Positions 56,830 to 64,000 of a stretch of DNA of 64,000 nucleotides are shown here, piece after piece. The notes below the pieces were generated by a model, which did no database searches, was not told the DNA's origin, and saw only the letters and a program-made list of their open reading frames with translations. Origin of the DNA: Lepas anatifera (taxonomy: Eukaryota > Arthropoda > Thecostraca > Lepadidae). The DNA lies in the NCBI GenBank assembly GCA_034440635.1, contig JAOTON010002201.1, positions 124,001 to 188,000 of the forward strand. Reading direction: 5' to 3'. Made by a program: the position numbers and the translations under genes. Position 1 is the first letter of the stretch; the number at the start of each line of letters is the position of its first letter.

Positions 56830-59800
56830 TTGTGCTATGAAACAGTTAGAGTAATCGATAAGAATCGAGTAATTTCCGAGTCCTTGCCGCCTCCAGTGTA
56901 GATATTGATTCGAGGATTAACGTCCTAGCGCGTTCTACGTTTATAACGTAAGATGCGTAAACGGACTAATATTTAATAACCTTTATAATAAACCAGCAAC
57001 AGGAATGAACGTAACAGCATTTAAATTCGTCTTATTATTCCTCCGAATCACTACATGTATCGAACAGAATGCGAAACGCGTAGAGTGCACAAAAAGGAGG
57101 GAAATTACCGTCCTGAGGAAACGCGAGCCGGCTACGAGAAAGGCGACGGCATGTGGCTGACTGGTGCAGCGGCAGGTGGTAAGTAGTATATTTTTGGGGG
57201 CAGGGGGTAATGCAACATACCCTACAGGCGTGACCCTTATGATTTATGATAGTATCTGTTGATGAGTATGTATGCAATCGAGTCCGTATAAATTGACAGC
57301 GCATATTCTAGAAGATCCTCTGAGTATTTTGCTTTGCATAAGTCATCAAATAAATAAGAGGCTAATTATCGTTCTCAAGGAACAGGTAAAATTATTGATG
57401 ATTAATTATAATTTGATTGGAAAAGGTAATGTTGATATAATATGCACGCATTGCAATTAGTAACGGTAATTCAGATGCACGATTTATGTTTAAAAAGGGC
57501 GTAAAAAGGGGCCCCAAGGAGGAAAATATGTGTTACACAATAACACGCACCAATGACACAAACCTCTCCACTAAAATTATGACAGGTGTTTGTTAAATTC
57601 TGTGATAGCGATGAACGTTTACCCAGTCGATTTCTTCCTGACTTTCTTTGCATTTCGTTAGACTCGATAATTACGTTAATTACGTTGAAAACAGTGCAAA
57701 GGAATAATGAGTAGATGATACAGTAAACCATTTATGTTGCATTAATAAACCAGAGCTGTCATTTTTTTGCTAATTGTTGTAACATTAGTATTACCAATTT
57801 GGATGTTTAAGCTTCCTGGTAATTGTTTTGAGACTACCCTCCAACAATTTTCGCCCAGGGCACTGCCAAGTAACAGAAACCTGGAAAACGCAGGGTGCAC
57901 GAACCCATTTCCACACGCATAGGAAGACCGGCAAGTCCAGCAAGATTTTTTATTTCATGGGTTATTTCGTTGGCAAGATTCCGGTGAAATTGGGCTGCGC
58001 ATAGGCGGGCTGAAGCTCGTGATCGCTGTCGACGTTTCAGGAATGTGAATGGTACGTTGAAATTATTAGCGCGAATATTGATATAATTAAAGTATGATGC
58101 CATTGATGAGAAAAATCTGTCTCCACTTGTATTTAAATGTTACATACCTCCCCCCTTATTATTGGAAATTCACAAGTCAAAATCAGTATTAAGTAAATTG
58201 AATGTATTCATATGTGAGAAAGATTAAAAAAGTGTAACGTTCAACGTATGTGAAAGTTAAAGTAATGTAAATCATCTTGGTTACCATTCAATAAAAATTG
58301 GGAAGATTAACATACATAAGTGAAAGTGGAACGGAGGCGATGGTCTTTTCGATATTAATAGGAAAGTCTCTAATATCGTGTCGAAAACTTATGATAATAC
58401 CTTTGGTTAATTCTTTGTAACATACCCCTTCAGCATGCATGTTAGATGTATCGTCACCTGTAACCCCTTCTACATAGCTTTATTTGGTCATACAGACGCG
58501 ACAGTGTCTCGGTGCCCTGTGACGTTACAGCGTCCGCCGGTGAGCCGGAGAGAATTTGCCGACGCAGCGTCGACGGCAGCGGCTGCGACGGCAGGCCGTG
58601 GCAGCGGTGACCATGAGCTGTAGCATGTTCGATGTACAGATGTATTACAGGGCGGCTCTGCATAAGTTGGATCATAAAGAGGTTTGAGGAAATTACACTG
58701 CACCACATATTATGATGTTTACCAATGCGTAATATTTTTTTGTGAGAATCGAACAGATGTATGAAAAAAACAGATCGATTGTGGCCTTTCTAGCAGCAAT
58801 TGTGAAGTGAAAAATATTTTCCAGCTTCTTTGCCTGTTTTCCCATTTTCTTCATTTTAGAGTCATGAACATTTTTGTCAGGTACTTCCGTGCATGTTAAG
58901 ATATTGAAGAATAATGAGAAAGATTAGCGGAGATAGATATACGTATCCATACGAAATGAGTAAGTTTAATTGCCTTTATATAGGATCCTTTAGCTGTCCT
59001 TTGTTTTATTTTGATACACAAAAATCTGAGACGTTAACAGGCACACGCGGCTTTACACGTTTTGCAATAGCATTTATCAGCCCTTTTCCAGCTTTGTGTT
59101 TCTGAATAATGACCGAAAATGGATAACTTGTTTTTTTTTGTAATATGACGGATCATGCCATATACATTTTGATGTCCGCTGATATTTTGCACATACAGTA
59201 AGGTAATAACTGATAGTAAAATATGTTTCTTCTCACTCTTTTAATTCGATTTCTCATCTTTAACGTAAATTGACACTTGAACTTCAGGCGTTTTCGTGCA
59301 TATTAAATGGCGAATGCACATTGATGATGCGATTGATTGATTATCGTAAATGAGTGATGATTGTAAATGATATTGAAGTTTATTTTTCTGATATTTCATT
59401 CTATTCTATATTTTATTCTATTTTTTATTTCAGGCCTCTATCTGCTGCTTCGTATCCTTGCACGAAAATTCTGGGTATATACAGAGGCTTACACAGTGAT
59501 GGTCATATCCGAGTAAATTATTATATTTTCAGAAGTCATCATTTGTTTATTTAAAGCTTATTTGTGTTTATATTTGTTTATTAAATATTTACAACATTAT
59601 AGGGCAAAGGAAATGAAAGAATGTTGATGATAGGGTTAGAGGTGAATAATGGTTGTGGAATTTTAATTTACTTTCTACTCAGCTCGGGTCTTTACATACA
59701 CCTGACGATTCGTAAATCCCCTCTATATTTATGATTAATTACCGCAGCGGAGGCTGGTATGGTATCTACTGTCAGTTTCTTTTAAACCACAAAGATTACA

Positions 59801-60860
59801 TCGAGGCTTCGAACCATCGCCCCATTGAGCTAAATGTAAAATAATCAATAAGCTAAAGTAAATAATAATGTTAGGAGTATACAATACCAGTAAGGGTATG
59901 TGAAAGAGCGAGTAACCTATCAATGGATTGGGTTGCTCCCGCTAATGTCGATTGTTTTTTTTTGTTGTTGAAAATAGCGAATAACATCAGTATAGATAAC
60001 TGGGAACTGGAATCTTACAATGGGTAATAGCCATTATATTAAATAGAGTTGATATTAAGAAAGTTCAAATATTAGGTTGCAGGCATACTTGCTCGTATAT
60101 AGAAGTGATGACTATCATGAGGATATTAATTAAGAGTATAGTTGAACAGAAGAAGCGCTCGTGAGATGAAGATGAGCAAGCCCGCGTGGCGACTGATAAG
60201 ATTAGGAGATTGAAATGGGGCAGAAATTGTGGACCAATCTTGGCGGCCCGCGAAGAACTCGATGACTAATTATATTATTGCTGTAAATTAATGGTGTCCC
60301 TATAATAAGAGGTCACCTAATTTACTCTAGGGATTGTTACCTGGAACTTCTCTAGAGGTGATAATTTGGACGTTATATATCGGAGGGTGGAGGAAATTTG
60401 TCTAGAATAGGGATTACAGCCATTTAAGGGGGATAGTAAGAATGGGCGAGCGAATGAAGTCATCATTCGCTCGATGATGATAATATTCTTCTATCATCCT
60501 TATCGAATGATAATGACCAAATTGTATGGATGTTAGTATAAGGACCGATAGACACCATGGCTGTGGGGTGGAGACGTACAAGTTATCATTTTACTCCCAA
60601 GATACCGCAGTGCCGATTTTTTTGCAGAGTATCCAGGGCTCCGCATTATCGAGTTCCGGCGAGTTGTTCAAAGATTGGTCCCGTTCAAAAATCTGGGCCC
60701 TCAAGTGTAGATGACCCTTCCATCTAGCTTGGGACGGGGAATGAAAAGGGGGATGGGTGACGACATCCTTGGCATGTCAATCCCTGGTGCGTTAGGGAGG
60801 GCGCAAGATACAGAGCGGAAGATAAGAGAAGATGCCCCCTTCCCAGGGATTCAGCTCAAC
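56830..60860. other. AT-rich, gene-free tract
   Basis: Base composition is visibly more AT-rich than the rest of the window. Frames are short on all strands. Features noted: box A/box B-like words at 59805-59832 on the - strand (GGTTCGAAGCC and TAGCTCAATGG, only 6 bp apart, so a tRNA-like relic at best). Confidence 0.5.
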
Positions 60861-60867
60861 CGGAGGG

Positions 60868-60935
60868 AGTTATTGATGATGACGATACGATGATGGTGAT
60901 GATGAATGATAAGTAGGTGATGAAGAATGACGATA
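60868..60935 (+). repeat. Imperfect (GAT)n tract
   Basis: Runs of GATGAT interrupted by GAC, GGT and AAT; a second, shorter GAAGATGATGAAGAA patch follows at 61094-61125. Confidence 0.75.
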
Positions 60936-61024
60936 TTACACCACACTTCCATTTTGGCTCGCGGGACGTAACTGGTGTGTACAACTCCCTCGGGATTTAC
61001 CATGAGCGCAAATTTTATTGTTGT

Positions 61025-61064
61025 TTGGGGCTTATCGACGCACCAACTGCCAGGGTCATATGGC
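61025..61064 (+). repeat. 40-bp dispersed motif, copy 2
   Basis: Matches 38466-38505 at 36 of 40 positions; lies about 90 bp before the hairpin string. Confidence 0.7.
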
Positions 61065-61152
61065 AAATTTTATTGTTGTTGCCACGGGCAGATTTTGAAG
61101 AAGATGATGAAGAAGTGGATGATGCCGGGGGATGACGATCTCGGTCCGACGA

Positions 61153-61635
61153 CCTAGGAGCGGTGACGACCCCCTAGGGAAGGGGTTAGCGTCAGAAAGG
61201 GGACATATAGTTCATCTTAGAATGAACTATATGTTGGCGCTAACACCCAGGTTGATGTCGTAGTTATGTCATAGCCGTAGTTATGAAGTAGCCGTGGTTA
61301 TGCCGAAGCAGAAGTCCGAAGGAATGAGAGAGCGATAGAGGAGGTTGGCTGGATGTAGACCTAGCCAACCCTATCAGGACAGACCCTGATAGTATCGGGA
61401 TTAGCCCGATTTCCTCTCAGAATCATGTAGGGGAGACAATTGAGTAGCGGCGCGGCTACCCAGTTCCGGCAGGGTGGCGACCCTGTCGGCTGCCAGGATT
61501 AGCCTGACGAATCCCTTGGAAGCAGATGCGGCCTGGGACGCCCCCGCACTGTATGTTAACGCCTGAAAATTGGGAGCGGTCGGTGCACCAAGGTGCCGAT
61601 CCGGGGAATGGCTGGCCCAGCGATCACCATCGCTG
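61153..61635 (+). other. String of about ten consecutive hairpins; candidate structured RNA
   Basis: Inverted-repeat arms in order: CCTAGG 61153/61173; GTTAGCG 61185 with 61238, enclosing ACATATAGTTCAT 61203 with 61222 (13-bp arms); GGTTGGCT 61343/61363; CTATCAGG 61371/61385; ATCGGG 61394/61405 (loop ATTAG); GTAGC 61444/61455; CCGGCAGGGT 61466/61480 (one G-T pair, loop GGCG); CAGG 61494/61503 (loop ATTAG again); TGCGG 61527/61544; GCACC 61585/61592; CAGCGAT 61618/61629 (loop CACC). A 17-bp direct repeat (TAGTTATGTCATAGCCG, about 2.5 copies) lies at 61261-61304. No open frame of 60 codons exists on either strand here. It sits in otherwise AT-rich DNA. It could be a structured non-coding RNA, the leader of a retroelement, or part of a fold-back element. 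The strand is arbitrary. Confidence 0.5.
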
Positions 61636-61639
61636 TTGG

Positions 61640-62500
61640 CTAAATGTTTTTCGGACTTATATTATTTTTGTTTATTAAGTTTGTGCCACGCACGATAGGG
61701 TAGAAATGATAGTCAAAGACGAGCAAGTATACCGGGCAGACATGTGTTCATTGCGATAATGGGCATGTATTGAGGATCGACAGGAGGCGACTTAGATATT
61801 TTATTGCCAGGTTCAAAAGAACACTTGAGTTTAGAGGGCTTTTGTGAATTCATTGATGGAACTGGACTTTGAGGGCTTCAATACAGATATTGATTGGCTC
61901 TGCACTTTGAGATATTGATACGAATTTAACGCCGAATATAAATGAAGGTTAGTTGCAAGCCATCCAGTAACAAGAAAGGGGGAAAATGTAGAGAGCAGCA
62001 ATAATAAAAAGGGAGATGTAGACGGTCAGAGGTACCACTCCTATGTGGATTAGTTGGGAGGGAGCACCACAGATTCTAACATTAAAAATTATGATACTTT
62101 GAAACTAATTGAATCAAATGAATCAAACTGGAAACGACAACAACAATGAACATATTTACAATACAGCATCACTGAAAAATAGAATATAGGTTAGCAATAA
62201 CCCATTTTGGCCACCACTTGGATTTTTATTTTTTTGCACTTAACTTACCCCTTTTATGCATGTCCGGCTCGTTATTTCGTGTGCTTTCATGCTCATTGTA
62301 ATGTTTGTTGGTTCTCTGTGTGTGCAATCCAGTGTCTGTCCATGCTACCCATCTCCCGAAATATTTGCGACAAAGGGGGAGGTGTTCTTTCGGAACTTTA
62401 TTAACTTCAAACATATGTTATATTATAATGAAAATTTATTAAAAATACTTCCATCGGCTCTTCCACCGAACCCTACGTCACATCGTCTCGAGCTTTCTTT
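61640..62500. other. Stretch without recognised features
   Basis: AT-rich; no gene, RNA or bounded repeat recognised. Confidence 0.45.
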
Positions 62501-62509
62501 GCGTCAGTA

Positions 62510-62735
62510 CAGGGACGGATCCGGGATTTCCGGTTGGAGACGCTGTTTGGTCCGGGTGCCCCATTCGGTACTGAACGGGTCGCCAATTTGCATCGCAGAG
62601 GCGCCAGTACTTACATGGAGGGGGAGTGACATTTCAGGGGGCGCTGGGGCATGGTGTGTGTGGGGGTGGAGGGGGCGCTGGGTGGGTCGACGGGGGCACG
62701 TGCTTCCCTTACTCCCCCGCCTGGAGCTACCTATG
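62510..62735. mobile_element. hAT-like MITE, family A relative (226 bp)
   Basis: Left CAGGGACGGATCCGGG; right in reverse CATAGGTAGCTCCAGG. Flanks CGTCAGTA (62502-62509) and CCCCAGTA (62736-62743) agree at 6 of 8. The interior has GGGGGCGCTGG units and the words 'gacatttcagggggc' and 'gggggcacgtgc', shared with the copy at 35061-35324, which supports common origin. Confidence 0.68.
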
Positions 62736-62744
62736 CCCCAGTAC

Positions 62745-64000
62745 TTACAGAAGAGATGGAATTTGCCATCGCACATTGCAAGCACCAGCTGAGATCTTCA
62801 AAAGCGGGCGTTGGGGTCTGTTCCAACGCTTTTTACATCCTCCTCAAACCCGCACTAGTTCGATTGATAATCCAAAACAAAACATTTTAGGTTAACAAAC
62901 ACCATGTGTTGTGGGTATTTTCTGATTGTGGCTTAAGTGTTGTTCTGCGTGTCATTCTAACTCAAATATTTGAACTAGGTATGCCAGTCTTTCATTAAAT
63001 TTAGCCAGTTCCATATTTTCGCCGAGGCCGCCATATAGACGTATGAGCCGCTAGCAGTCGCGAACAGCTGATATCTCCTCCGAGCTCCTCCGGTGCTGCT
63101 TCGGCGGACGCAGTTTTTCGCACTTTCTCCAGCCTCTTCCAAGTTCCTCTCATCTCTTTCGGATGAGGCACCGGGACAGACCGCATGGCAACCCGGGTCG
63201 GTTGCGAATAACTCGATATATAAGCAGGGAATGGTTCGGCCTCTGAAAGCATGTTCAAATGCCCTTCCCGTGGCCATGACTAAGTGTGCTTTGCAATAGC
63301 TGTTTTTTTATGCTAGCGGGATATTAATCTGCACTTTCTTCCAGAATTAAAGAATTGTTACTATCGCGAACACTTTCCAATCAAAGCAATCACACTCCAG
63401 CTTCAAAGAAGACATCTTGATATTTACATCAGAAGCACTGAGCCCAGAAGGCACTCGCTATTTTTGGATACTGCTGATTTGCGCTGCGTTTCTGGACATC
63501 ATTATTTGTCGGCGGATCAGTTTTCGCTCAGTAAAACAAAGAAACAACGTCAGAGTATTCGATGACGGGTGTAATCTGCCAGTAATTTGGGCCCACGCGA
63601 AGCGCGCAGCGTTAGGGGCGCCCTGATGAGGAGCCGTAACACACATCGGATACGCTGGTGACATCATTATACCGCGAACTGGCCATCTCAGGGCACGGCA
63701 TTGCACTCAGTTGTGACGGTAATGGGCCTCCGACTCCCGGGGCATCCACCGACTGCCCTTGTTTGTTTGCGACTCGGCCGCAGAAACAGGAACGCGAGTT
63801 TCAAGACGCATCCATTGCTAGTGGATGGCTTCACCTGACACCATGCAGAGAGCGGGACGTCCTCAACAGCGATGCCCATTAATGTCGAAGTATGGATATT
63901 ATTAATATGCCTACGTTTGGAACATTTGGAAGCTCTGTGGCACTCTCTGAAGTATCGTCTCCCCTCCCCACCTCTCTCCCATGATGCGTGTATCGACACC
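62745..64000. other. Stretch without recognised features
   Basis: A moderately GC-rich patch at 63000-63270 is open on both strands; nothing matches the missing PDZ/RGS exons. The window ends here. Confidence 0.4.

Noticed and set aside
59805..59832. Perfect pol III box A and box B words on the - strand
   Set aside because: They are only 6 bp apart, far too close for a tRNA; at most a deleted relic.

Overview
The window looks like metazoan, probably arthropod, genomic DNA. Coding exons are sparse, GC-rich and bounded by canonical GT..AG splice sites; introns reach 25 kb; the rest is decayed non-LTR retrotransposons, tRNA-derived SINEs, short terminal-inverted-repeat DNA elements and minisatellites. 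No operons, rRNA genes, functional tRNA genes or prokaryote-type genes were seen. 'Crustacean-like' is only a guess.

One host gene dominates, on the + strand: a large C2-PDZ signalling protein whose domain order fits the RGS3-type regulators of G-protein signalling. Five coding exons were linked by checking splice sites and codon phases: 13567-16563 (disordered N-terminus, with a frame change near 16.2-16.3 kb), 41653-41762 (C2, first part), 49032-49195 (C2, middle), 49659-49807 (C2, end) and 52572-53127 (linker plus start of PDZ). The rest of the PDZ domain and the expected RGS domain are not visible before 64000, so the gene is 3'-partial. A TATA-like box and a CpG-rich segment ending in a strong donor (about 4212-4608) may be its promoter and non-coding first exon.

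Layout: 1-1690 is a ~20-bp minisatellite with higher-order duplications. 2.0-5.4 kb holds short tandem duplications and the candidate promoter. 6.2-8.9 kb is a 5'-truncated LINE with an intact 860-aa ORF. 11.3 kb has a tRNA-Cys-derived SINE. 13.29-13.42 kb is a 132-nt all-purine tract just upstream of the first coding exon. The 25-kb intron 1 holds a chopped-up LINE (21.5-24.8 kb) facing a second LINE relic on the - strand (24.86-26.33 kb), several hAT-like MITEs with 8-bp target duplications, a 1.8-kb GGCGCC minisatellite (28.57-30.39 kb) and two further minisatellites (31.7 and 39.7-40.2 kb). Intron 2 holds a 2.6-kb hAT-like element (43614-46212) carrying a zinc-finger exon with a splice donor. 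Intron 4 contains a 1.85-kb TIR element and a long AT microsatellite. From about 56.5 to 62.2 kb the DNA is conspicuously AT-rich and gene-free; inside it 61.15-61.64 kb is a string of about ten consecutive short hairpins, a candidate structured RNA or element leader.

The most unusual observations are the hairpin string, the hAT-like element with a spliced zinc-finger exon, the apparent growth of ~20-bp minisatellites from the interior of a hAT-like MITE family, and four VYxxL motifs plus a PP1-docking-like motif in the RGS3-like N-terminus.
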